Below are positions 54,192-64,000 of a stretch of DNA of 64,000 nucleotides, one piece after another (position 1 is the first letter of the stretch; every line of letters begins with the position of its first letter). The translations under genes and the position numbers were made by a program. Below the pieces are notes generated by a model. It was not told the DNA's origin. It did no database searches and saw nothing but the letters and a program-made list of their open reading frames with translations. The stretch comes from Gracilaria domingensis (lineage: Eukaryota > Rhodophyta > Florideophyceae > Gracilariales > Gracilariaceae), in NCBI GenBank assembly GCA_022539475.1, contig VCMS01000201.1, forward strand, positions 37,339-101,338. Direction: 5' to 3'.

Positions 54192-56497
54192 GTGAACGAG
54201 CCTCGTCATGCTTACAAGGTTCTTCACGAGTGGGTGACTCTTTCATGCCGATGGATACTACCGCTTGCTTAGTAGATGGGGCCTTACCGACTCCGATGGT
54301 TGATCAACCCGAATCGATAGAGCAGGCTCTGATATCTGCACATGAATATGTTGACACAGATCCGCGAATGTCAACAGAAGTACTGTTATCACCAGAAAAC
54401 CGAGGCGTTGGTGCACAGCGTTTACCAGGAGGAGGTAATGCTGAGCAGTCTGGCGAACTTTTTGCATCAAAGTCGGAAGAGGTAGAACAAATCGGAGAAC
54501 CACTGAAATATTCTGTTGTCGAACAAAACGCATTCAAGGATGAGGAGAAAACTCCCGGTCATTACGTTGAAGGGTTTCATCGTACTGAAAGTAAGGCTGA
54601 GAATGGAGAACCGCGACCCCAGCCTGCTGCCTCATATGCTGGAAATGACATGACATCATGTGATTCAACACCGGATCAGGAGCTGCTGACGCCACGACCA
54701 ACTGAAAACTCATTTCCTAAGGTACCCAATAGACCATCGAGCAAAGGGAACCCAACTGCGGCAAATAAGCAAATTCCCGAAGTGCAACAGTTCCTCAACG
54801 CACAAGAGAACGATGCATTTGCACAATCTACTGGGAGTATCAGGAGAGGCCCATTTCCTTCCTCAAGTTCAGATCATACACCTCCTTTTTCGGGCTCTAT
54901 GTCCTCTCAACCGATTAATTCGTTCCAAGGGCGTAAGGGTATGAAGGATGCTCAAGAAAAACGGCAACAGACGCAAGAAGCTGGACATCAGCCACAAATA
55001 CGCCATGAATTTGTTGAAGTCCCCTTCTCCTCACAGCATTTACAGGCGACTGAGACGCAGCTGGGAAAGGTTTCTCACTCACATTTTGTTACACAACAGC
55101 CGTTCGTGACATCAATGCCACTTGACTTGGATCCTAGTTACGCTGCCCGACTTTCTTCCGCTCCACTACAAGTGAACCGCATGCCTACAGTGACGATGTC
55201 GCCAAGCCCATTAGTCATGGGTTCTGTTCTAAACGCAAGTGACTTCGGCTCTTCCCACGTCTTTGGCGCAGGAGATGGTACGAATGCTTCTCAGTCTCAT
55301 CACGTTCATGCGCATCAGTTCTATAGCGTTGGACAATTTGTTCCCATGGTTAACGCACACCCAATGAATCCTGGTGAACGACAAAACTCGATACCGCAGG
55401 CCACAGCGCATTCACAGAAAATTGCAGTTCCAGGCATGTTTCCACTCACTTAGGGCGTGTTGGGCAATGGTGTTTTCGACCATGGTATGTTTGCAGGACA
55501 TGTGAACCAAACACGGTTCCCGACTAATGTGTACCCGTCGCAGCCTCAGCCGATTACCTCTCCACATGTACGTGCTTCAGAGATTCCATCAAATCATTGT
55601 TTCCTCCATGTGGGACCTCATACAGAGGCACGTCACGCTGAGAGAAGCACAACTCTCCGGCAAGTGCACCAAACCGCGATTCTTCACGCGCAAGAGACGA
55701 AGGAAGAAGTTGACGAGCATATATCGGCCGCGCCGTTAAAAGTTTCTCATGCAGCTACTTCTGGTCGCATTGTTAAAGACGCTGGATCTTCACATCGTAT
55801 TGGAGGCCAAGAACAGCGCGTTTCGAATGCCCCACGAACCCTATGTAGTCGATTTCAGGTTCCTGGACAAACGACATCACCGACCCAAGCAGTTCTGCTT
55901 ACCCATGCCTACCGTAATGCGTATGGTAGGAAGAAAGTTTCTGGAACTGGCACCTCACAACACAATCGTGTTAACGCAAAGTCAAGTTCAAAACCGAAAA
56001 GCTCTTCTCGTGCTAAACGAACGAGGCACACCCAAGGTCTCAACTCCCGTGGGAAAAATGACGGTACACGGTTGTCCAAGGAGCGTCCCAGCGGAAACGG
56101 GCCTAGTTCCAATCGTAAATCAGGAGACGGTGCATCTGGTGAGACTGGTACGACACCGAAGAATCGACAGCAGATTCTTCAAACCGTCTTGGATTCGGAG
56201 GATCATGAGTATGGAGGATTCGCGTTGTACTTATCAGAGACGTACGAATTCACCGGCAGTACGAACTGGCAGATTTCAAGAGATTATGCTCGTTTATGTG
56301 ACCTTAAGGATGACTATCACAAGACGTGCAGTACACAGGAGGTCAAGCTAAAGATATACCGCGTAAAAGGTTTTTTTTCGAAGTTTCTTAAGTTGGAGGT
56401 AACGGGAGAATGGGATAAGCGTAACCATGGAGGGGTTCGGGGACCGTATGTATATGGAATTCATTTGAAACAAGACACTGCACCACAAACGAAGTGA
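54182..56497 (+). pseudogene. Long Gln/Ser-rich ORF, 771 codons, one in-frame TAG
   Basis: The frame from ATG 54182 overlaps the end of the cryptochrome frame by 10 bp in another register. TAG at 55451-55453 interrupts it; the same frame then continues to 56497. Residues 1-420 are Ser, Gln, Pro and Asn-rich and disordered. Later comes a Ser/Lys/Arg-rich stretch (about residues 590-650, NAKSSSKPKSSSRAKRTRH). A compact C-terminal segment (about residues 665-760) includes YGGFALYLSETYEFTGSTNW and FFSKFLKLEVTGEWDKRNHG. It could be the C-terminal extension of the cryptochrome, which such proteins often have, or a separate nuclear protein. No known domain was recognised. Confidence 0.5.
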
Positions 56498-57296
56498 GGA
56501 ACTTCTTTGAACAGTGTATAAGTTCGCAACTGGAGACTATGGAACAGCCATGTTCCGATGCTGTGAACTCATAATAATACCCGTAGTAGAGCTTGTTCTT
56601 TTTCGCCAAACAGAAATTTGTAGCAATATGCATACAATTTTGGTTTGTTACGTCAACGCTATATCTGCACATATATATATCTCGTGTACATACTCTCAAT
56701 GTTGTTGGTATAGGTCAAGACGTGTGTAAACTTCCACTGTGCTCCCCCACTCAGTTTCGCGTTTGTCCTTGCCAAAACGAAGTCAAAACGTTGGGCTATT
56801 GTTCCCTGTTTTGTCAATGAGGCAAGACAAGTACAGTTGACGAACTGGATTATCTCAAACCAGTATACGCCAATTGATGCACAATCTCAGTAACAGAGTT
56901 TACTTCGGTACTGCCACCTCTTCTGCATTTAGGCTGGGTGCTGCGACATCACTTCATGAGCAAACACGGCCTCAAGTACAGCATCCATCCAAAAAAAATC
57001 GTCAAGCGCAAGCTGCACCGCCGGCGGATCATCAACCGGTGAGAACCGAGCTACACTGCCTTCTCCGACCCTCCCACGCCTCCCAGAATTTGTCACGTAG
57101 CCCCGTGGGCCGCACGTCACTCCGCCGTCGCTCCGTTGTCGCTCCGCTGTCGACCTGATTTTTCGTCTAGCGCGCTGCGCCCCCTCCCCGTTGCACATAA
57201 ACCAACTTCTTCTCAACGCGCGCACTCGCTCCCACGTAAAAAAGTTGCACACGTGGCAGCGTACAGGCCGCGTGCTTTATTAATCTGCGCGCATTA
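56498..57296. other. No supported gene
   Basis: AT-rich to 56880, with a short (TA/CA) run near 56670, then mixed sequence. GC content rises near 57030 at the start of the next gene-relic block. Confidence 0.35.
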
Positions 57297-58136
57297 ATGT
57301 GCGCCTGTGATCACACGCCCGCACGCGCAACGCGCCTACCCCTTTTTGACGCCACGCGTCGCCGTAGCCGCCACGCCGCAGCGAAGGTCTCGCCCCCGCC
57401 GCCGGTGCTCTTCGTGCCGCTGGCCACGCACCTGGTGCTGCCGTCCGCTCACATGCCAGGCGCGCCGCGCTACTCACCGCTGTCCCTCCTCAACGTGCTT
57501 GCCGCGCATGAGGACGTGCTGCACGTCATGGCGCTCTCCATCGAGATCTCCCCTTTCCTTTTCCGCCGCAGCAATAGACTGCTTCCCGTGCCGCTTCCGT
57601 CCGCTCACCGTCTTCAACAACGTGCGGGTCGCTCGCCGCTTTTGGCATGACGCCCAGCGCGTGGTTGCTTCTCATAACCGACGGCTCCGAGCAGACGCCT
57701 GCCTCCAGCGCGCTTGTGTTCCTTCCGCTTCCGTACCACCCAAAACATGACCTCAGGCGAGGTTGCCGGTGGCCAAGGCGTACTCTACCTCCACGTACAG
57801 CACGTGGAATCTGTCCATTCACCCGCGTTAGTCGCAGACAGCCGTGAGTACCAACTCGTATTGCTACGTCATTTACTCGTTTCACCGAGCGTCGTAACGC
57901 CGCTCCTCGCCACTTTCTCAGTGGCGTGCTTGCGCTTGTCGCTCACGCCAACTTCACGGAGCCACCGCGGGACGTTAATCAGCTACAGTCTCTTTTCTTG
58001 GGGCACCGTTTTCTACTCCGCCAATTGCATCGCAACAATCTGTCGTGCGTCAGCTTTCATCCGTTTGGTCACATGCTGGCGTGTGCGTCCATAGATTGCA
58101 AGTTTTCTGTCCAGAGCGTGCAGGCGTCGTTTAGAC
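57297..58136 (+). pseudogene. Unrecognised GC-rich gene relic with a WD-like segment
   Basis: Coding-like pieces on the plus strand in changing frames: LFVPLATHLVLPSAHMPGAP and LLNVLAAHEDVLHVMALSIE near 57410-57540, AWLLLITDGSEQTPASSALV near 57660-57720, GVLYLHVQHVESVHSPALVA near 57780, and LRQLHRNNLSCVSFHPFGHM with LACASIDCKFSVQS near 58010-58115. The last resembles a WD repeat such as those in the Arp2/3 subunit ARPC1, but one repeat is not enough to assign it. It ends exactly where the segmental duplication begins. Confidence 0.4.
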
Positions 58137-59035
58137 CATTCAGAGCCCACTCACGGGCAGCTGTATGCCACAAAGAGCAGCGACTTCGGCGGAAAACGGA
58201 GAAGTGAATGCGTACGCAGATCATACCGAGCGCTATTCGGCCCCGCACTACAGCGATGCGGCGTTTCGCAGATGACGCACCTGACCAAATCCTCGAAAAG
58301 AAAAGCGAGTGGCAGCCAGGGCACGTGGCACGCGCTCGTTTGTTGCACAGTTGTTGTGCAATCGGCGCAGCAGCGCGCGCCGCAGAAGAGCGGCCTGTAG
58401 CGGACCCGAGCATCTGCTCCACCCGCAGCATTCTGCTTTTGATGCGCGCCCCAACCTGGCTCCATTCACTTCTACCTCGCGCGCCCTCGTCCTTCGGTCC
58501 TGTTGCTGCCGCCGCCGCCGCCACCATCACCACCACTGCCATCACGCCCTCGTTCTCTCCGCCTCACCAACTCCGTGGCCACGCTGCAACTGCGCTGCGC
58601 CGCCACTCCGAACCTGCCACTCATGTGACCCAACCCCACTGCAGCGCAGCCGCACAGAGGCGTCCCAAATGATCGGTCGTTTCTGAATTCCGATACTTCC
58701 CACGATAACGACGCTTCTTATCGAACGTCTTAGCCATGTTGATCGCCACCCTCTCAGCTTTCTCCGTACAGTCGCCTTCCTCCAATCGGCGCCCTTGCAC
58801 ACAGTTTCCCCACCCCAAACGTCGCTGCAATACTCCTTCACCCCCTACGCCCCTCTCGCCCTCTCCATGTCCCATCTCCCCCAAATAGTTTCGCAAGCCC
58901 ACCGTCGTGTCGTACCGCGGCAATGACCGGCACATTTGAGATCACCGACCGATATTTAATGCCGCTCAGAGTAGCAGTACCGTCATTCTCCAGGTCACCT
59001 GGGACCATTCTCACGGCTTCGAAGCTGTATCGGCA
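58137..59035. repeat. Segmental duplication, copy B (decayed cryptochrome 5' end)
   Basis: Counterpart of 51565-52460. The cryptochrome start is still visible (GTTTCGCAAGCCCACCGTCG, then a GTACCGCGGCAATGACC-like stretch and TGGGACCATTCTCACGGCTT), but stops and indels abolish the protein frame. Similarity ends near 59035, inside the N-terminal domain, so copy B never extends into the FAD domain. It is in the same orientation, 6.6 kb downstream of copy A. Confidence 0.85.
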
Positions 59036-59720
59036 TCCTTGAAACAATTTGGGCCTTTTCACGCTCAAAGAGAGATGCATTTGGCCATTTCTAATAATGG
59101 CGCCTGCCTTGTACACGCGATTCAGCTCGTGTGCATCTCATACTCCGGGCGAGGCAGTCAAAGTGAGGTCCGAGCCGTCGTCACAGATGAGCACGGCGCG
59201 ACTGTCTTGCATGTTGGTAACGAACAGAGAGCGGTTAAAAGATCAAACTGCCGTCATTATGGACACGTGGTCGTTAAGCACTAGTATTGCCAACTCTGGT
59301 ATTGCGAACTCCGGCTTCCAGAAATGCTACTTTCTCTCGCAACCGCTCTTTACATCAAAGAAACACGGACATGTTTTGGCGTTCATCGGAAAAAGAGTTA
59401 CGGAGGACAAACGCGTGCACCACCGCGTCGAGCACCTCGCTGCAATGATCGTTGAATACCGCCCAAAGCGCCACATATCCCCCTGCAAGATTCGTGACCT
59501 ACCATACGTTACAATCCTCATACAACGATGATAGAATGATAGTTTAGCAGTATCGTTACCTTCAAAGTCCAATAACTATTGAGGAATTGACAAAACTACC
59601 TTTTCGGCTTATGACCACAATTAGGATGACGACAGATCTCTTCATGATGCAGACAAAACAAAACTCATCTTCCCAGAGCATCCTATTTGTCGCCAGAGAA
59701 TTGTCACGGTCTCAGAGGGT
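59036..59720. other. No supported gene
   Basis: An open plus-strand frame (59049-59531) shows no domain. Near 59282-59315 a short imperfect repeat (TATTGCCAACTCTGG / TATTGCGAACTCCGG) encodes a repeated IANSG. Confidence 0.3.
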
Positions 59721-60512
59721 TCAGTGTCGACACCTGGCCCTGTCAGACCAATTCTGGATTAGCAATTCAGAGAAGCTGTCATCAACGTTTGGCGCTGGCA
59801 CCAGAATATGTGTATAGGTCTTCACTAACTTTGTTTCTGTATGAATCTCATACTTGTACTCTGAGCATCCTTGTACAGCCAAATCAGAACTTAGAGCAGT
59901 CAGTTCGGCCTCTGAGATGGAAGATCGACCTGTGGACAAACTGCTTACCGTGTCAGAGGACGATGAAGCCCTGTCGACATCTGAGAATGTATACAATGAG
60001 CTTGAATCTGACAAAGAACTGTTTGATGACACAGAATGAGAATCACTATGTTCACCTTTTGGCATAGGTCTTTCTTCCATGATTATCTGTTGCGCATATT
60101 TCCTTCGACGTTTGGCGAGCCTGTCCTCTCTTTGTTCTGACGATTCGTTGCTTTTCTTCTGTCGATATCGTTGTCGATTTTTTTCGTTTTCTCTCACACG
60201 ATTGGTCTTGCTTTTTCTCCATTTCGCCTTTCGAACGGACCCGCCTGGAGTATTAGAACTCAATCGTGCAACATTATTTCGTTCACAAGATATAACATGC
60301 CGAATCTCAATATCTTTTTTCTCCACATCTTCGTTCGAGGAGGAACCCTTCACAAAAAGAACGGAAGCACACCGTGGAACAAGCACATGTTTCAGAGGAA
60401 ACCCGATACCTGAAGGAATCTCTAGTCTTCTGTAATCCGTTTGTACGGTTTTCTCTGTATGTGTGGCTTGCTCTGTCTGCTCACTCTGCTCTTCGCTCTC
60501 TGATGGAGACAT
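59721..60512 (-). CDS. Hypothetical Ser-rich basic protein, 263 residues
   Basis: ATG at 60512 opens an unbroken frame to 59721. The reading frame is open further upstream to 60593 without an ATG, so a 5' exon is possible. The first third is acidic (SPSESEEQSEQTEQ). A central basic helical region (RENEKNRQRYRQKKSNES, then REDRLAKRRRKYAQ) resembles nucleic-acid-binding basic helices. A long Ser/Asp tract follows (SVSSNSSLSDSSSL). I do not recognise the family. Confidence 0.4.
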   Translation of the reverse strand: MSPSESEEQSEQTEQATHTEKTVQTDYRRLEIPSGIGFPLKHVLVPRCASVLFVKGSSSNEDVEKKDIEIRHVISCERNNVARLSSNTPGGSVRKAKWRKSKTNRVRENEKNRQRYRQKKSNESSEQREDRLAKRRRKYAQQIIMEERPMPKGEHSDSHSVSSNSSLSDSSSLYTFSDVDRASSSSDTVSSLSTGRSSISEAELTALSSDLAVQGCSEYKYEIHTETKLVKTYTHILVPAPNVDDSFSELLIQNWSDRARCRH

Positions 60513-61793
60513 GACCGAAGATTTTTGTCGATGAAGACGGTACCACACCTGTGGGAGAATCTCTCTCGTTTTTTTGTTTCGTTCATGCCGCAACCAAGCG
60601 CGGCATGACCCAAAGTGATTGACTGCACAAGTTTTGACGTGTGGCGGACATTTTATTTTGACAAGCTATCGTTTGCAATCCAGTGCAACCAATAGAATTC
60701 GGGGAGAGAAGACAGCCCTTTTTTTGTCGTGTGCACTGCATGCAGTCTTATATTCGGGGGAAGAATGACTCTGCGTGTCGAGCGCGCTCAGGTGGTCTGG
60801 TGGCACGCAGCGACCCACGATACAAAGATTCAGCATCGTACCTCTCATCGCCATGCATGAAGACGATCCACTCATGCCCCTCCCTCCTACATCACCCTCC
60901 TCTTCCGCCCCTGAGAACCGAGGCATACACAACGATGGCAATCTAAACAGCCCTTGCAACGCTTTGTTCCTCATCTTATATCACGTTCATCGCTCCTTTG
61001 GCACGGAAAATGTCTCCGTAAGATGTTGTTTGTCTCTGTCATCGCGCACAAACGCCTTATGTAACCAAACGGATCCCCAAAAGAATATCATTTCGAGGAT
61101 ATCTTCTTTCGAAAAACCTAACGCTGTGATTCAGTACGCTTTTGTTATTCAGCTACTATTCATATGTTTCATCATTTTCTGCCCTGAAGGTTTCACCGAA
61201 AGAGTTTGTTACTACTCGCCGCAATGTTCTCGTTTGAGACAAACGACTCACTGACTCAGGGTGAACACTACAAAACCCACTCTGCTTGATACGTGATGGC
61301 TACTTCGATCGTCTGTTCACTGCAATGTCGACATTGACGATTGTATTCCTTGGCATGTTTGCATTGTGAGATGTTAAGATCCAGAACATGATGAACATTC
61401 GAAACTCGGGTAGAGGAGAATGGATGCCCATCTTCACGAGAAGGGATTTAAATTCATGCATTAAGAGAGAACATGGTTCGCGATCAACATTTTGTTCGTA
61501 GTATCACTTGTGGTGGCAAAGAGATGTGCACAAACGTATCATCCCTTGCGACTTAGATACTAATAATGACACATTTAAGTGCAGTTCAGGAGATGTTTTG
61601 ATCTTTATTCGGCACTATCTGTGCTTACAAAGCTACTTTCAGAGAGTGAAACAATCTACGAGGTTGCGCTATCATCGCAAGTTTGCTTTCAAGAGGGCGG
61701 AAACATATATGGTTCAGCTTGATTAACAATGCTTCCTCAATGTCTGGGGAATAGGTCCTCCTCAACATATAGCCCACCGGACATGACCCTTTC
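60513..61793. other. No supported gene
   Basis: Short frames only (for example 60775-61254 and 61508-61726 plus), none with a domain. Confidence 0.35.
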
Positions 61794-63075
61794 TTAACAT
61801 TCGGACTGATTCATCTGACGCATACGACGAACAAGGCACTTCAGAGAACAAAGGTGCAATCCTTCAATGTGTGCCTCACCAAGGACCCGCATACCACATA
61901 TATTGTGCATTGGAGTGCGACAAACAAGGCAATTATGGGCTGTATCTCCGGTAAGGGTACAGCCGCTCAACGTACACTTCGTGGCAGAATCAAGCTTTCG
62001 TTTCTTTGGAGACGACATTTGCTTACTTTGGGTGTTTCGTTCACGCTTCTTACCGGTACCGCTTTCCGTCACAGTCTTTGACATTTTTCGCTGTCTCTTC
62101 TTTCCACTCGGCACCACAAAGTTATCTCATTCTCAGTTTCACTCACAAACGAGGAGTTATTCTCATCGCTCTCCGTAATCACTTTCGAAGTTTTTGTTTT
62201 CATGCGATGTGCCTGGGATATTTCGACATCTTTGGATCCTTGAACGAAATGTTGATAACGCTTTTCCTTACGTGGCCTGCTTCCCATATCCATTCCTAGA
62301 CGCGCAGTGGTTCGGTTCTTGGCACGGGATGTCGTGCGGGACTCGATCGCACTAGAGCTCTCATCTGAACTTTCGGGTAACATCGAGGTGTTCTTCAACA
62401 GGGTCCCTTCATTCAAATCATTCGCAGGTCCATCTCGGTTTGATAATGAGTTGTACTTCTTCTTCCTGTTAGTCTTCGGTTGTTGTATGGATGTGTCACT
62501 GGTGGATACATCATCGGATTTCCCTTCATCGTTGACGTGCGGTGCTGTAGGTTCTGCACATCTTCCACCTTTTCGGTTTCTCGGGTGCACCCAGGTCTTC
62601 ATTGCCTTCTTATACTTTTTGTCAACTTTGAACACCTCCTGGAGGAAGAAATCGCGGCCCAGTAGTCCTCCGACATTTGCAAAAAGCTAAAGGTTGCATT
62701 AAGCTTCCTACGGAGACCGTGCATCTCTCTGTGAAACCGAGTGTCAGCCTCCGCGTAGGTGAACTTCCCTTTCTCAATGGCCCAGTCGTCTTCGGAACCT
62801 CCACTATATAGCGTTTTGCGGATTCGAAGGCGAATTCTTCGCGCCCTCGCTTTCGTAATGATCACGTTTGAATCATCATACGGTTGGTTCTTCCATGCTG
62901 CATGAGCCCGGTTGAATACCTCTGCGGCTGGGCGTTGGCTCCCTGAGCCGTCTTTACGGCGACGAAGCGAGGCGCATGGATACGCCAGGTCTCCGGCGTT
63001 CTTGTGGATCCTGACTTCACCTGAAGCTATCGCTCTTGCCGATCGCTGTGAAGGTCCTTGAGGAGGATGCGGCAT
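61794..63075 (-). pseudogene. Unrecognised basic protein with C-terminal zinc-binding segment, three frames
   Basis: ATG 63075 opens frame one (to about 62640), with AAEVFNRAHAAWKNQPYDDS and FTYAEADTRFHREMHGLRRK. Frame two (62670-62110) begins near GGLLGRDFFLQEVFKVDKKY and becomes Lys/Arg/Ser-rich. Frame three (62117-61794) carries KKRQRKMSK and a Cys/His cluster (CTLSGCTLTGDTAHNCLVC, then HNICG and CSLKC) that looks like a treble-clef or PHD-like zinc site. Small introns or indels near 62670 and 62110 would join them. The plan, basic linker plus C-terminal zinc cluster, is common in transposon-derived proteins, but I cannot assign it. Confidence 0.4.
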
Positions 63076-63439
63076 TCTGCACTGGTGGAAGAAAGAATAC
63101 GCAGGATAAGGTTCTGGATCCTTCGAAGCTGAGTTTACAAGGCTTATGATATATGTTTCTCCATGACCTTAAGGGGACAGAACCACTGATGATGGTATGG
63201 AGATGTTGTGCTTGAGCGAAAGGAAATGTGGGGATACTTTTCGCTTTCTTTTTCGTCGCGCGTGCCACGGATTCAGAAAAATACTTCTCCGCAAATATGT
63301 CTTCAGGTCAAACCTATAATATACATGATATATGTCTACATTGAATTTGAAACGCGGATCTGATGTCCATTTCGTGAACCCGTCTCTCCGTTTAAGCTAC
63401 GCTTACTCCTGAACTCTTGGAATACATAATCCAGTGCTC
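63076..63439. other. Intergenic
   Basis: AT-rich sequence between the divergently placed genes starting at 63075 (minus) and 63440 (plus). It could serve as a shared promoter. No further motif was recognised. Confidence 0.35.
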
Positions 63440-63919
63440 ATGAATACGCCTGCATCTTCGATTCCCGGCTCCTCTCAGTTAAGATCACCACGTACTCATG
63501 ACGAAGATACGTTCTCGTTGGAAGGCAATGACTTGATTTCAGAAGTATTCGAAGACGATGATGTCACTGCAGAAATTACTTCTCTCTCTCCAGCTTCACC
63601 GGAGAGCTGTGAAAGACCTCGAAAGCGACGAAAGATTCCATTGTGGCAACAACTTCGTCCTAGAAGCTCCAATGGAATGAATCTTGATCTACCGCCGATC
63701 AGCACATCAATCCCACCGATTCAAACTCCTGTACTCCCACGTACTTCAGTTCAGCTCCAGAAGTATTCAAACGTTGCTGACTTATTGGACTTTACCTTGG
63801 ATGATGCCAACCTCTGTTATGCTCAAGACTTGGAGCAGTCGGTAGTAATCCGAGAAACTATTTTTGGTCCGTACCCCGCGCCTGGAGAGCGAAGCAAGAC
63901 AATTGGTACTTCTTTTTGA
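63440..63919 (+). CDS. Hypothetical nuclear-type protein, 159 residues, possibly first exon
   Basis: ATG at 63440 opens a frame to TGA ending at 63919. It is Ser/Pro-rich with an acidic patch (EVFEDDDVTAE), a likely nuclear localisation motif (RPRKRRK, about residue 58) and a helical segment near the C terminus (SNVADLLDFTLDDANLCYAQ). GGTACTTC at 63904 could be a splice donor, so the gene may continue beyond the window. No family is recognised. Confidence 0.4.
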   Translation: MNTPASSIPGSSQLRSPRTHDEDTFSLEGNDLISEVFEDDDVTAEITSLSPASPESCERPRKRRKIPLWQQLRPRSSNGMNLDLPPISTSIPPIQTPVLPRTSVQLQKYSNVADLLDFTLDDANLCYAQDLEQSVVIRETIFGPYPAPGERSKTIGTSF

Positions 63920-64000
63920 TGTTCTCCAAACACAGCTTATGCTTCTCGTGTGGACTGCAGAAAGATCATTAACTTAGCACATGGCGAACGACAAATGAAC

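Noticed and set aside
57926-58207. ARPC1 (Arp2/3 complex) assignment
   Set aside because: Only one WD-like repeat resembles it, and the rest of the relic does not match. Left as unrecognised.

Overview
The window looks like a nuclear, repeat-rich region of a photosynthetic eukaryote. It carries a relic of plant-type phytoene desaturase, a possible plastid transit peptide whose mature start follows a Phe-containing leader, GT-AG introns, a CHD1-type chromatin remodeller, a NUP188-like nucleoporin, a cryptochrome/photolyase, a chromodomain-bearing Ty3/gypsy element, a hAT transposase and a Plavaka/CACTA-like transposase. Intron-poor genes, GC swings between AT-rich and very GC-rich blocks, and heavy transposon load fit a florideophycean red alga (Chondrus- or Gracilaria-like). 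That assignment is inference from content, not from a database match.

Almost every recognisable gene is broken. The breaks are in-frame TAG/TGA/TAA codons, single-base indels and truncations, while flanking protein sequence stays clearly recognisable. The window is best read as a graveyard of recently decayed gene copies among transposons. Poor base quality is the main alternative.

Layout. 0.9-1.7 kb: 45-bp tandem repeats ahead of a small intact ORF. 1.87-1.95 kb: tRNA-like SINE head. 3.4-4.35 kb: perfect hairpins, a 374-bp tandem duplication and a 100-bp foldback. 4.9-6.7 kb: Plavaka-like transposase. 8.26-8.65 kb: three stacked palindromes with TTAGGG/CCCTAA cores. 8.8-11.8 kb: GC-rich relics of two membrane-protein genes around a phytoene desaturase pseudogene. 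12.6-18.2 kb: decayed Ty3/gypsy chromovirus, followed by an antisense 631-codon ORF (18.6-20.5 kb) that holds five stops but no frameshift. 24.5-31.2 kb: small ORFs, WD40 relics, a Cys-rich secreted-type relic and repeated 28-bp palindromes. 31.8-34.8 kb: NUP188 pseudogene. 35.9-39.1 kb: possible plastid precursor and an unrecognised interrupted gene. 39.6-42.6 kb: GC-rich relics of a RING protein and a DUF1640/CCDC90-family protein. 43.8-47.1 kb: hAT transposase with a GATATA-rich flank abutting a DGAT1/SOAT-type acyltransferase relic. 47.5-50.7 kb: CHD1 pseudogene. 51.6-59.0 kb: cryptochrome/photolyase relic, a long Gln/Ser-rich ORF behind it, and a second decayed copy of the cryptochrome 5' end. 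59.7-63.9 kb: unrecognised basic or low-complexity ORFs.

The genes do not form an operon or pathway. What links them is shared decay and intercalated mobile elements. Coordinates of pseudogenes are limits of recognisable homology, not of transcripts.
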